Positions 19,214 to 30,399 of a DNA stretch of 64,000 nucleotides are shown in pieces; position 1 is the stretch's first letter; each line of letters starts with the position of its first letter. The translations under genes were made by a program, and so were the position numbers. This DNA is from Forficula auricularia (lineage: Eukaryota; Arthropoda; Insecta; Dermaptera; Forficulidae): assembly GCA_024734495.1 (NCBI GenBank), contig JALMQS010000915.1, positions 229,800 through 293,799 of the forward strand. Reading direction: 5' to 3'. Below the pieces are notes generated by a model. It was not told the DNA's origin. It saw nothing but the letters and a program-made list of their open reading frames with translations, and searched no databases.

Positions 19214-22200
19214 ATGGCTGAAATTCCAATCATGAATCTCAAATATCCAATTTATACAGGTTAGTTTTCACATGTCATATATATAATAAAATATTTTGTT
19301 TAATTATTAAATAATTGATTGTTATCTATATTGTTCATTGTTAATTTTCTATTATTGTTTTAAATTAAACAGTTGAATAGAAAAAGTTCATTCTTGCCTC
19401 GAATTAATCAGAATCTTATGCAGATTTTAAATCTATAATATAATTATGTTGTGTTATTTTTAATAATTATTTTGGCTTTAAATAAAAGAATAAATTGGTT
19501 TAATTATAATAAACTTCCACTAGATTCAGTTTCATTATTCATTATTTATTTATATATTATTATTAGTAGCTGGCCACCGAGCGATGCTCGGTAACTTTTT
19601 GCTTCAGTTAAAAGCTATATATTAATCCTTGACCCCCCTCGGCCCCCGGACCATTGCCCCCGCCCCCTCACCCAGCTTTTGCATTTCTAGCCTTCTAGTG
19701 GCCCACATATTATGTGTATATAGTAATAGGTATATAAATAAATACGGTATAATAATTTTTTTAAATAACAATTTTTGAGTTCATCAATTAAATTGCCAAA
19801 TTCTAATATATTTGTGGGATTTAAAACTCGATTTTTAATCAATTAAATTGCCTAACTTTTAATATATCATAATATTTGTAATGATCTATTAGTGTAATTT
19901 AAAATTGAAAAACCAATTAATTATTAAAAGGAAATTGAATAAAAATGTAATTATACAATTTTATCCAGACAACAACCTGTGAATAATAGAATAGAATAGA
20001 ATTTTTATTGTTTTTTTGTACAAGGTACACAAACAAATACATGATTATTTATACAAATCTGAAACACCAATCACAATCCCATCTTCACTCTAAAATTACA
20101 TTTCCAATCGAATCAATGCCCCTGATAAAATTTAAGATCTTATATATAATAATTGAATGTAATGGAAGGCAGCCCAGAGTGTGAGGAAAGAAAAAATTAA
20201 TACATATAAAATAAGGTGTAATTTATTGGAATCCTTCCTCCTTTCCTTTCAAACCGACGTTTCGGAGGATTTTTCCTCCTTCTTCAGGGTTTCATTGACC
20301 CTTTGAAACCCTGAAGAAGGAGGGAAAATCCTCCGAAACGTCGGTTTGAAAGGAAAGGAGGAAGGATTCCAATAAATTACACCTTATTTTATATGTATTA
20401 ATTTTTTCTTTCCTCACTACTCCTGCCTGGGCTGCCTTCCATTACATTCAATTAAAATTTCTACCAGTCCGTCTCTCTCCAGAGAAAATTTCGTTGCTTA
20501 TATATAATGTTTGTATCACCGCAGTCTCCAAAATACAAAACATTTCTCCTCTTGTTACAACCCCCAGAACTCGATCTCGGTATTTACTTATTATTATATT
20601 ATTATTATTATTTACGCCACCGCAGCTACAGAGTCGGCTGTTCTTAAATTTCGCCAATCTACAGCTAAAATTTTAGAGATAAATCATAAAATAGAATAAA
20701 TCAGTTCTCTCTGTCAAAAAACAACTTAAATAGGTTCGGTTTATGATCTCAGTTCGATTAGATAAAAAAATGCGGGTACATTAACACCACCGCAAGGTTT
20801 GTTTGAGAACGCATTTTTTATCTCATCAAACTGAGATCATAAAACGAACCTATTCAAGTTGTTTTTTGACAGAGGGGGAACTGATTTATTCTAATTTATG
20901 ATTTTCTCTAAAATTTTACTTGTAGATTGGCGAAATTTAAAAACCGCCAAATCTGTAGCTGCGGTAGCGTTAATACGTAAGTACCGCGGCGTCTCTCCCT
21001 CCACCTGTGAATAATTATTTCAATTAACAAAAACCCATCAAATACAACTCACCCGAAGATGAGACCGTGACAGATCGAATCGCCAACACAAAACCCCCCT
21101 AACCCGGGAATATCATCCAAATCGTTAAAGCCATTTTCGGGAACCCGATATATAATATATATATACAAGATTTGCTCGTTTAATATAATAAAATAAGATA
21201 ATTAGTTCCGTATAGACGGGCCGTTAAAATTACGCAAAGCCGCCTCAAGAGAATTTTTGAACACGATTTTTCTTAAATCGCCAATGATACCATCTTCTCC
21301 AGATGTTTTTTGTATGTTCTTAAGTTTGCAGATGTGTCCATGATAGTGGGTTCTTGGACAGTTGAGAAGGTCATTGAATCTGGATTTTCATTGATCTAGT
21401 TCTGTATCAGGTTACGCAATTGCCTGCCTGGTTATTGAAGTAGTCCGATGGACGAAGGCGTCCGGTTTCTTTAGAACCAGGGATTGTTAGTTTTTGGAGC
21501 GAGGAAGTCGTTATTATTTTTCAAATATTAATTTTTTAATTAATGAATCAACGCCTACGCTGCGAAAAATGAACGAGGAGAGGATTTAAAAAGAAATTCC
21601 ATAATTCATATAGACAAAAGGTATTAGTTTGGGTTCGGGGATCAGTACCTTAGTGGATATAGGAGGTAAACCTCTTATGACAAAGCATTGCAGTACATAT
21701 GCAAAGATCCCGGGTTCGAGCCCCGGCTGATCCTTTTGTCTGTAATAAAAATAATCTTTTCTTCGTTCCCTAAATTTGAATTAATTTTTATATTTTTGCC
21801 TCTAGTTGGGCTGGAACCCGTAACGTCGTATTTTTGCACAATCGATTACTTTATCCACTCGGGCTACCAGCTCCCGAATCATTATAATTATATATAAATT
21901 AATTCAAATCAAGTCCGAATTTGTTCATTTATATTCACTTGGATTAGATTTTAACTCACTAGTGTCCATGGGGGCCTTAAACATTCATATCTAACTAATA
22001 ATAATTGAAATTTTATCTTTTTCAGGGCCACATTTCTTGTGCTGTGATTGTCGGACGATGTTCATTAGTGAAGATTTCCTGAACAAACATCAAAAGAAAT
22101 GTATACATAGGAAATTACATTTAATTTTAAAAATGAAATTTCAATTGCGAAGAAATACATCAGCTGAGGGTAAGTTCATTTATTTGATTCATAACCTTGG

Positions 22201-24548
22201 AAGCATTCTCCTAAAACTTTTATTCAAATTCTAATTTAGATGAAATTAAGCCTTTGTCCTCCATTTCGGAGACCATTATGATATTCAAGGGATTAAGTTT
22301 TTTACGATTTTATTTCTAATAATTTTCATTGATCAATGAATTCAAAATTAATTCCTTAGCACACTATATAGCCCAGTCCAAATAGACAAAATAAGGCTAA
22401 TCGGTGGAATAAAATCCCAGAGTTTTGGAAATAGTCTTAAACGCTTCGTTTAGACTTGAGTTAATGTCTGTCAAATGTCCCCGAAGATGGGGCTTGAGCT
22501 CGAGGAGGGGGGAGGGGTCAAAGTTTTCTTTTTCCAGTTTATCGCTTATAACTCGAAAATGGTCCATATTTTGTAAATAACCATCCTAGAGTAAATTAAA
22601 ATGGACGAAATTTCTCGTCGATTAAAAAAATTATTGTAGTAGTTCGATTTTATTTTTAAACTAGATTAAATTTCTTAGAATTCAAACAAAGTTTCATTTT
22701 AATTGGATAATGGTAATCCTGCCGCATTGAGGTTGTAGTTTTGAAAAACTACAATTTTTTTTGAAAAAAAAATCGCAGTTTTCATACATAAAATGAAAAC
22801 CACTCATCCTAGAAACATGAATCCTATTTCATTCTCTATGAAATTTTGTTTACTTGAACGTTTACTTGGACCACTTTTTTGTTAAAAGTCTTAGATTTAT
22901 AGATATTAAAAAAATCAAAAAACTGCGAGTTTTTGGGATAGGTATCCAAAAGTGATCCGGGAGAAATTTTGTCCTCTTTAATTTACTATAGGACGGTTAT
23001 TTACAAAATATTGGACGTTTACAAGTTATAAGCGAAAAACTGGAAAAAGGGAACTTTAACACCCCCCCCCCCTCCTAGAACTCAAGCCACATCCTTGGGC
23101 ACTTTTGAGACACATTAATTCAAGTCTAAGGGAAGCGTTTAAGACCATTTCCAAAATTCTGGAAGTTTTTCCTTCCGGTTTGTCTAATTTGACTGCCCAT
23201 GTTGAAATTTTGGAACGGTCGGAGATCATTCCGGCCATCATCCAATACCGGATTGATATCCGAGAACAGTCGGGTATACAAAATTATCAGATCATGCCGA
23301 CATCAGATTCTATCGATTTGTCTAATTTGACTGGGCTAATATACTACTTATCTAACGATATAATTGAATGATTTCACAACTAAAAAGAACAAAACTAAAA
23401 TAAACTTTTCTGCTCTATTTTGAATTTCATCTCTAAATTCATCTCTTTAACACATTTTTTTTCCAGATACAAGTAATCGAACTAAGAATGAAACTGAAGA
23501 TTATTTCTGTGAGGAATGTTTCTCTGGATTTCTATCATTGTCTGAATTCCAAAGCCATATACAGGAAGGCCATTCAGCAGAAGTACTCTTCTCAAGTCAT
23601 CTGATCGATCGGAAATACATTGTTGAAACCAAATCAGAACCCGCTATTGCCATGATTCCTCAAAGCGAGAAGGCTTCTAAAGTGACCTTTCATGATGAAT
23701 ATAATGCCGCCAAACGTTCTTTACACTCTCCTAACGATAAAAAAAAAATTAATCAATGTTTGGGAACCATTTCTAATAAGAAGCATACTGGCCAAAAGCC
23801 TTTCGTCTGTGATCACTGCGAGAAGAGTTTTTCACAAATGAGTAATCTCAACACCCATTTACTTATTCATACAGGCGACAAGCCTTTTGTCTGTAATCAC
23901 TGCGAGAAGGGTTTCTCACTGAAGGGGCATCTCAAAAGGCATTTACTTACTCATACAGGCGACAAGCCTTTCATCTGTGATCAATGCAATAAAGGTTTTT
24001 CACAAATGAGTAATCTCAACACCCATTTACTTATTCATACAGGCGAAAAGCCTTTCGTCTGTAATCACTGCAAGAAGGGTTTCTCACTGAAGGGACATCT
24101 CAAAAGCCATTTATTTATTCATACAGGGGACAAGCCCTTCGTTTGTGAACAATGCGAGAAGTGTTTCTCACGAAAGATTTATCTCAAAAGCCATTTACTT
24201 ATTCATACAGGGGACAAGCCCTTCGTTTGTGAACAATGCGAGAAGGGTTTCTCAGATAAGAGTAATCTCAAAAGGCATTCACTTACTCATACCCTCGAAA
24301 AGTCTTTCGTCTGTGATCACTGCGAGAAGGGTTTCTCTCGAAAAGGTGATCTCAAAACCCATTTACTTATTCATACAGGCGAAAAGCCTTTCGTCTGTGA
24401 TCACTGCGAGAAGGGTTTCTCACAGAAGATCAATCTCATAAACCATTTACATATTCATACAGGTGAAAAGCCTTTCGTGTGTGATCACTGCGAAAAGAGT
24501 TTCGCACTAAAGCGTAATTTAAACAATCATTTGAAAATCCACTCCTAG
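19214..24548 (+). CDS. Zinc-finger gene C: intact three-exon C2H2 protein, 423 residues
   Basis: Exons are 19214-19259, 22026-22169 and 23467-24548. Every junction has GT-AG signals and phase 1, and the spliced frame is open to TAG at 24546-24548. Exon 1 encodes M-A-E-I-P-I-M. Exon 2 encodes a finger C-C-D-C ... H-Q-K-K-C (CX2CX12HX3C). Exon 3 opens with Y-F-C-E-E-C ... H-I-Q-E-G-H, then a charged linker with K-S-E-P, then nine tandem fingers joined by TG-D/E-K-P-F. Contact residues at -1,2,3,6 read QSNT, LGHR, QSNT, LGHS, RIYS, DSNR, RGDT, QINN, LRNN. It is probably a nuclear DNA-binding protein; no effector domain (ZAD, KRAB, BTB) is seen. Intron 1 holds Helitron, foldback and tRNA-like insertions. 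Gene D is a close paralogue with mostly different contact residues. Target unknown. Confidence 0.9.
20251..20292 (-). ncRNA. Hammerhead-ribozyme-like motif H2
   Basis: Minus strand: CTGAAGA (20281-20287), stem II GGAGG/CCTCC, GAAAC, GTC (complement at 20256-20258). Stem I AAACC/GGTTT gives five perfect pairs. Stem III is only ACGT with no loop, so activity would need pairing between two copies, which the adjacent inverted copy H3 could supply. Confidence 0.6.
20305..20348 (+). ncRNA. Hammerhead-ribozyme-like motif H3
   Basis: Plus strand: CTGAAGA (20311-20317), stem II GGAGG-GAAAAT-CCTCC, GAAAC, GTC (20340-20342), with stem I AAACC/GGTTT. It is the inverted partner of H2. Confidence 0.6.
20608..20980. 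repeat. Foldback with ~165-bp arms
   Basis: The left arm (about 20608-20775) and right arm (about 20812-20980) pair with scattered mismatches. Landmarks are TTTTTTGACAGAG and CTGAGATCATAAA. The centre is about 35 bp. No ORF and no hammerhead core. Confidence 0.8.
21639..21733 (+). repeat. tRNA-like sequence (possible SINE head) in gene C intron 1
   Basis: A perfect 7-bp acceptor stem GGATCAG/CTGATCC and a perfect T arm CCGGG-TTCGAGC-CCCGG are present, with a B-box GGTTCGAGCCC. A D-arm-like segment and a TTGCA/TGCAA stem with a 7-nt loop also occur, but about 24 extra nt separate the D arm from the anticodon-like stem (95 nt in total). It is more likely a tRNA-derived repeat or relic than a working tRNA. 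Confidence 0.5.
21803..21880 (-). repeat. Second tRNA-like relic, opposite strand
   Basis: Minus strand: an A-box-like TAGCCCGAGTGG (21855-21866) and a B-box-like GGGTTCCAGCCC (21808-21819). The acceptor stem does not close well. It lies about 70 bp from the plus-strand tRNA-like sequence. Confidence 0.4.
22435..23165. repeat. Imperfect foldback in gene C intron 2
   Basis: 22435-22640 is repeated inverted at about 22960-23165. Shared landmarks are AGTTTATCGCTTATAACT against its complement, TTGTAAATAACC, and a G/C-rich homopolymer. The frames on both strands near 23105 are part of this repeat. Confidence 0.65.
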
Positions 24549-24591
24549 AAAATTGTCTCTCTTGCTTCTATTTTAAATAACTAAATTATAT

Positions 24592-24857
24592 ATTGTCGCC
24601 TTAGGGTGTAAGTTGGCCTTAAACCTGATAGATCCAATTTTTTCATTTATGACATATTAATACCGTTCGAAAGAAAAAGAGATGCAGCATCGTCCAAGTA
24701 AAACTGCTACTTAAAATTATGATCGTAAGTTGTAGAAAATAAATGTGAAAAATAATTTCTTTCCACAACAAAAATATTAAATTTATCTTGTTTTTATCTG
24801 CCCTGTAAAGTATCCTTGTAGTGATTTAGCAGGTTTACACTCTAAGGCGACGATATG
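24592..24857. mobile_element. ~265-bp MITE downstream of gene C, absent from gene D
   Basis: The terminal inverted repeat is TGTCGCCTTAGGGTGTAA, with the complement at the right end with few mismatches. Gene D has an uninterrupted AATTAAATAAAACTCAG at the matching position, and here TATA flanks both ends. Presence in one paralogue and absence in the other confirms insertion. Confidence 0.8.
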
Positions 24858-25210
24858 GTATAACTCAGAAATGGTAAACAGATAAATCAGGATGCCCTGC
24901 TAATTACAAGGCAATTAAATTCGAAGCAGTTGAAACTGATCTCTGACGACCTACAGTCATTTAGATTCAACCTTTGTGTCTACTGAAACTATTTTTTTAC
25001 TTCTCCCTTTGTGTATATTGTATGCTTCTTTTGCTTGAAAATTAAACAAGTCTTACTCTCTGACATGTTTGAATATTTATTTTCCCCGTATTTGTCCTGT
25101 TTAGATCTTAACTTAGTTTTTCAATTATATTCATGCTTTATAATAATCGTTAAGTAAATATGAAATCATTTAACGTTATGCTTGACAAGTGAAATTCCCT
25201 GCAAATACTC
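24858..25210. repeat. Downstream flank shared with gene D
   Basis: The segment matches 39068-39310 plus 40152-40265 downstream of gene D. The uninterrupted TTGTCCTGTTTAGATC here is the empty site for the solo LTR at gene D. Confidence 0.8.
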
Positions 25211-25424
25211 TCCAAGTCTTAACGTTTTAGAAAGATAAAATTGCACTTACTTGCCCATATCCTAGTATTATAAAATTTAACATCGAATCGTATTCAACGT
25301 TCAATGTTTAGTAGCTACACATTTTTGAATGTTTAAAATGCATTCATAAACCAAGATCTAGGAATACCGGGGTCGCAATGAATTTTTAATTATAATAATT
25401 ATTTTTTAAGTGAAAACAAAGATT

Positions 25425-26703
25425 TAAGTATCTTTTTGGGTGTCTTTTTTTGAAAAAAGATGGAAATTATTTCAAAAATCAACCCAGTATATAATATTAT
25501 TAAATGAATTTAACTTTAAAGGACATCATAGATATTAGTTGAAATATTTTTACATTGCATATCAGAGAGGTTCGTCCCCTTAGGAATCGAACCCAAGCGC
25601 TAACATAGTAAGCTAGCAATGTAAAAATATTTCAACTAATATCTGTTGTAGCTAAGTCGCCGCAAGATGGCAACATGATATATATAAAAACAAAATATTT
25701 GTAAACAGAGACGGTTGTTAAGAAAAATAAATAATAAAAGAAGTTTGTTGTAAAAAAACGAAGAGATAAATAAAAACTATTTTTGTTAGACAAGAAAATA
25801 ATCGTTTTATTTCTTCGAAGTGAGCAAGGAAGCTACATTTTGGTGACCCCGACGTGATTCATTAACCACACCCCCCATTGAAACCCGTAGTGGAAGAAAA
25901 TCGAAACCTCCAGTGCGTTTCAGTGACAGTGTGAAGTGAAATTAAAAAATAAATAATTAAACATTAAGTTTATAAAAATTATTGCTATACTATAAGAATT
26001 ATGTTAATATAGTTTTTGACTATTTAAAAATAATTTAATAGAAAATAGTGGTTAAAAAAATTGTTATTAAAAGTAAAATTTTATGTATTAATATTAAGTT
26101 ATAAGTAACAAAAGTTGTTAAGAAATAAAGTTAACTTAAATAATTAATTAAAAAATAACAATAATTAAAATATTGGATTAAAACAGCCAATTATAAATTA
26201 AAATTGTATAATATTTGAAAATTATTTGGTTTATATAGAATCACTATTAATTTTCACCAAATCATGTAAAATAAAATATTGTGAATTATTATAAATAATC
26301 TAGACATATTGCGGGACTAGCTCAACAGTACATATTTTCTCGTGGTAGTATTTTACAGCAATACAACCACTAAGGGGAGGGTAATGTTGTAGCTAAGTCG
26401 CCGCAAGATGGCAACATGATATATATAAAAACAAAATATTTGTAAACAGAGACGATTGTTAAGAAAAATAAATAATAAAAGAAGTTTGTTGTAAAAAAAC
26501 GAAGAGATAAATAAAAACTATTTTTGTTAGACAAGAAAATAATCGTTTTATTTCTTCGAAGTGAGCAAGGAAGCTACATAGCTATGATGTCCTTTAAAGT
26601 TAAATTCATTTAATAATATTATATACTGGGTTGATTTTTGAAATAATTTCCATCTTTTTTCAAAAAAAGACACCCAAAAAGATACTTAAATCTTTGTTTT
26701 CAC
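25425..26703. repeat. Foldback with a tRNA-like centre, split by a TRIM element
   Basis: The left arm (25425-25545) pairs with 26580-26703. An inner pair GATATTAGTTGAAATATT / its complement flanks a tRNA-like centre with a complement B-box GAATCGAACCC (near 25582-25595). The LTR element at 25644-26578 sits in the right arm. A related half-copy with the tRNA-like part on the plus strand lies at 26845-26975. Confidence 0.7.
25644..26578 (+). mobile_element. TRIM-type LTR element with two 194-bp LTRs
   Basis: LTRs lie at 25644-25837 and 26385-26578, both starting TGTTGTAGC and ending GCTACA, with one difference seen (GACGG against GACGA). Just inside the left LTR is TGGTGACCCCGACGTG, a gypsy-type primer binding site. 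Just before the right LTR is a purine tract AAGGGGAGGGTAA. The 547-bp interior has no ORF. The flanks TATC and TAGC suggest a 4-bp duplication with one change. Movement must have relied on proteins from another element. Near-identical LTRs point to recent insertion. Confidence 0.9.
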
Positions 26704-26844
26704 TGTAAAATCCATGGGTCCGTCACTGAAAACTTTTTTCAGTTTAGCAGGAATTTTCACTATTCCCTTTGAGTTGAAGGGAGTGAAAAATCTAGCTATA
26801 ATAATTATATATGTTGCATGTCAGAGAGAGATTTGTCTTAAGGG

Positions 26845-26975
26845 TTTGGCTACTGGCCCGGCAAGCTTAGTTAGCGCTTGGGTTCGATTCCTAAGGGGAC
26901 GAACCTCTCTGATATGCAATGTAAAAATATTTCAACTAATATCTATGATGTCCTTTAAAGTTAAATTCATTTAAT
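26845..26975 (+). repeat. tRNA-derived repeat (half copy of the foldback at 25.4 kb)
   Basis: An A-box-like TGGCTACTGGCCCGG is followed by the B-box GGGTTCGATTCC, then the shared tail ATGTCCTTTAAAGTTAAATT. The same tail ends the foldback at 26600. Confidence 0.55.
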
Positions 26976-27274
26976 TATTTTTTAAATTACAGGTGCATAT
27001 CATAATTGAGATTTCACGGTAAATGCCGCAAAACAACATTCGCTAATCTGCACAGTAGACTATCTAGAATTATTTATATCCAGATGAAGAATTAATATTC
27101 TATGATGGATGAGAACAAATATCAGAATTTATACGTGTATCTATAACTATTAATTTATTATTCCTAAATATATATATATTTTATTTTAACTCAAAGTAAT
27201 TTCATCTCTAAGGTGTCTATTTTCAAAATATTTACTTGTTTAATCTTTTGACTAATGAAAAGCTTAGGGTCTGG

Positions 27275-27500
27275 TATTTTTTTTTTTTTTAATATTTAAA
27301 CTTGCCTATCTTCAATGGTTTCGGAGATATTTTTCTAATTATATTAATACAAGAGGAAGTTGTACCAAAAAGGTGCAACCTCTGTAGTCTGCGATGTGCC
27401 CTTGTATCGTGAAAGGAGGAGGAAATTTCAGGTTTCGGAGTTGAAGGTATCAGTGGATACGCGTCTTGAAGGATTGAAGGTTATAGGTAGCCTGGAATAA
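27275..27500 (-). mobile_element. 3' end fragment of a Jockey-like LINE
   Basis: A T-run at 27281 (poly-A on the minus strand) and the GTTGTACC ... GGTGCAAC 3'-UTR landmark match the ends of the copies at 28.8 and 32.9 kb. Only the UTR and the very end of the ORF remain. Confidence 0.65.
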
Positions 27501-27839
27501 ATAATTATTAAAAGGAAAACATCCCTGATGATTACACCCCCATCCTTGTCGAAACATCCTCATGCTCATTAAAAGTAGATCTGCAATTTATTTGAATTTA
27601 ACTATACATTTAATTATTTTTTGATTATTATTTATTAATTTCATCAATAAATATTTACAAAATGGTTTTTCAATTTGTTAACACATTAATAAAAAAAATA
27701 ATGCATTTTAATGTTATATTAATTAATATTTTATTCTAATAATGTATTATAAGAATATGCATAATCTGGAGGAATACTTTCAATTTGCAACAAATCCCTT
27801 AAGCCCTTTTTTTCTCTTGACAAATATTAATTTTGTTTG

Positions 27840-28826
27840 AATATTTTGGCAAATTTTGACCTATTAAATCTGCCCTCCAATCCAATACATTGTTACGCTG
27901 ACGATAGCACCCTCCACAACGCTCAATCCTTACTAGACGATCGCGCAAACATAGCCTCCTCAATAAATTCAGACTTAAGCATGCTAAAAAAATGGGGATC
28001 TCACAACTTGGTAAACTTTAATGCTGGTAAAACACAATGCTGCCTAATTTCTAGGCGCGCAGATAGGAACCTTCCGGACATTTCCTTTGATTCGAGCTCA
28101 TTGGAATTTCGTAATAAAATATCATTGTTAGGTGTCTCCTTAGGTTCTGACCTCTCTTGGAATGACCATATTATCTCAGTAGCAAAGGCTGCAGCATGTA
28201 AGCTTGGCTTTCTTTTCCGAACCAAACGATTTTTCACCCCCACTCAACTCCTTATATTATACAAGGCTCAAATTCGCCCCTGTCTTGAATATTGCTCGCA
28301 TTTGTGGAGAGGGGCCCCCAAGTATTCTCTTGAAACCCTGGACGCAATTCAGAGACGAGCTATCAGACTGATAGGCGATCCTACATTAACTGACACTCTC
28401 GACTCCCTAGCCCATCGTAGATCTGTCTCCGCCCTTTCCCTTTTTTATAGATACTACCATGGCTTTTGTTCTGACGAAATTAAATCGATAATCCCACCAA
28501 GGGCTTCATTTGCGCGAAATACACGATTTTCTAAAACTCAACACCCCTACGCGCTTAAACTGGATACTAATCGAACAAACGCATTCGCCAATTCATTTAT
28601 CCCCATGACATCTAGAGACTGGAACTCTCTTCCCCCGACCGTCTTTCCAGCAACTTATGACCTTCAATCTTTCAAGACCAGCATCCACAGATACCTTCGA
28701 CTTCTACCCAATCACTAAATCTCCCCTTATCTTCACGTTACAAGGGTCCACCACGGACTACAGAGGTTGTACCTTCTTGGTGCAACTTCTTCTTGTATCA
28801 GTATCTTTATAAAAAAAAAAAAAAAA
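27840..28826 (+). mobile_element. 5'-truncated Jockey-like LINE with poly-A tail
   Basis: The frame 27837-28718 is open for 293 codons. It begins inside the reverse transcriptase with H-C-Y-A-D-D-S-T (catalytic Y-A-D-D), then the thumb region K-T-Q-C-C-L-I-S and the C-terminal R-D-W-N-S-L-P block, and ends N-H-stop. The 3' UTR has GGTTGTACCTTCTTGGTG and an A-run. The 5' half (endonuclease, most of the RT) is missing, the usual result of incomplete reverse transcription. It is dead on arrival, though the remaining frame is intact, suggesting a young copy. Confidence 0.85.
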
Positions 28827-28829
28827 ATA

Positions 28830-29670
28830 ACGAGATCAATCCCTAACTAAACTTTTTTGCTCGTTGCTTACTATCAATGTCAATCTCTTGGAATTCATCG
28901 TCGGATAAATTATATTTATAAAAAACTTGCCTTGGCTTTGCTTTAATAAAATCAAATCCATTTAATTTTACTATAGCTAAAAGCAGTATTTTTTTGCCCT
29001 CTAGACCAGTGGTTCGCATACTTTTTTAGTTCCCGACGTCCTTAATATATCAGAATTTTTCCGCGAATCCCGAAGTCAAAATATCTGTCTACCTAATGCA
29101 GTTTTATTTATTACTGGTGCTTCATTTTGTAATGAATAAGATAATTTGACTTTTTTTTTGTATCTTGAACTGTTACCCAGTAAAAAAATAAAGAACATAC
29201 AATTAATATCTGTACCTGAAAATAAATTATGCTTACTCTTGAAGTCCTTTTTAAACTTTTTATTGAAATAATTCTTTTTTATCAACTAGATAACTATAAT
29301 ATTCATTTCTGATTAAATTAGTAATGAGAACAAAATTAGATAACTTGTTGAAAATGCCCGTCCACCTCCAAGGATACATGCTTCAGGTCTTGTTCATTTT
29401 TTTTTTCTTAAATCTTTGTCACCCTGTATATAAAAAAGAAACTAATTAAATGATTCGCTAAATATTGAGTTAACAAGAAAAATCATCTCTACTCAATACT
29501 TAGTTAGCAAACAAAGTAAGTATTATCAGAAAATAAGTAGATATTTGGTCAGCTTGATATGTAGGTATGTGTTTGCAAAATAAATAGCTATAATACAAAA
29601 TAATAACTTGATCAGCAAGATTATATGTACAATTGGTTAGCACGAAAATAATATATCTACAAGCTATAAT
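28830..29670. other. AT-rich DNA with a hAT-like end
   Basis: CCAGTGGTTCGCATACTTTTT at about 29006 resembles a hAT-type terminal sequence. No coding sequence recognised. Confidence 0.4.
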
Positions 29671-29672
29671 GT

Positions 29673-30180
29673 TTAGTACCTGGCCACCGAGCGATGCTCG
29701 GCAAATTTTTGCTTCAATTAATAGCTATATATTAATCCCCGAAACCCCCTCGCCCCCCAAACCCCTAACACTTCACCCCACCTCCTGCACCCTCCCCCAC
29801 ACCATCACTCCTCCCCCGAAACCCAGGACCCCTCATCACTGAATCCCACGTCCTGCATCCCCACATCTACCCCCGCCCACGCACCCTACTACCTATTCTT
29901 GAGTGGCCCACCGATTATGTGTATATAGGTATATAGATAAATACGGTATAATTTTTTTTTTAATTAAATAACACTTTTTGAGTTCATCAATTAAATTGTC
30001 AAATTAATATTTGTGGGACATAAAACTCGATTTTTAATCAGTAAATTAACATACTATATTTATGGAGTATTATCATTAACAAACCAATAGTTCTATATTA
30101 TATGTTATTATTATAAATATTATATTATTATAAATAATATTGAAATAAAAAAACAAATATACGAAAAAAACTCACGAGAA
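29673..30180 (-). mobile_element. Helitron-like element copy 3
   Basis: Minus-strand 3' end: hairpin CCGAGCATCGCTCGG (29687-29701), a 10-nt spacer, CTAA (29673-29676). The C-rich block (29740-29890) and the GTGGCCCACCGATTATGTG landmark match copies 1 and 2. The far end is not defined. Confidence 0.6.
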
Positions 30181-30399
30181 ATTGAGAGAGAAATTTGTTG
30201 TTGATAATTCTAAGGGCGGAACAAAAATGAAATGGCAAGACTAGGGGCTCGACATATATATATATATATATATATATGGATTTCATAATTTTTTTATTTT
30301 ACCCCAAGTTTTTCAAGGAAGATTGTAAATTTAAAAAAAAAGGCAGATCTGAGGGTCAAAAAGGATGGAAATGTTCCAAAAAAAGAATGGGAATTATTT

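Larger units (their letters stand above)
20151..20453. mobile_element. Hammerhead-bearing foldback a (~145-bp arms)
   Basis: The left arm (about 20151-20294) and right arm (about 20303-20453) are inverted copies around a short centre. Each arm carries a hammerhead-like core. The right end continues into an ATTACAT ... TACCAGTCCGTCTC tail also found at the end of the foldback at 56186-56708, so the two are one family. Confidence 0.85.
19563..21059 (-). mobile_element. Helitron-like element copy 2, inside gene C intron 1
   Basis: On the minus strand the 3' terminus is hairpin CCGAGCATCGCTCGG (19577-19591), a 10-nt spacer, then CTAA|T (19563-19566). The opposite end is tentatively placed at 21059, where TC would follow A. 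The body resembles copy 1 (a shared CTGTGAATAATTATTTCAATTAAC segment, split here by insertion near 19986-20998). Two foldbacks are nested inside it. No Rep/helicase ORF. Confidence 0.6.

Noticed and set aside
21639..21733. Functional tRNA gene
   Set aside because: About 24 extra nt between the D arm and the anticodon-like stem and an unusual anticodon (ACA) make a working tRNA unlikely; called as a tRNA-like repeat instead.
23105..23371. 88-codon open frame in gene C intron 2
   Set aside because: It lies in one arm of an imperfect foldback, and an overlapping frame on the other strand is equally open. No domain.
24145..24441. 98-codon frame overlapping gene C fingers, and the similar 126-codon frame at 38543-38923
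   Set aside because: Both are shadow frames of the 84-bp finger repeat; the repeat periodicity keeps other frames open too.
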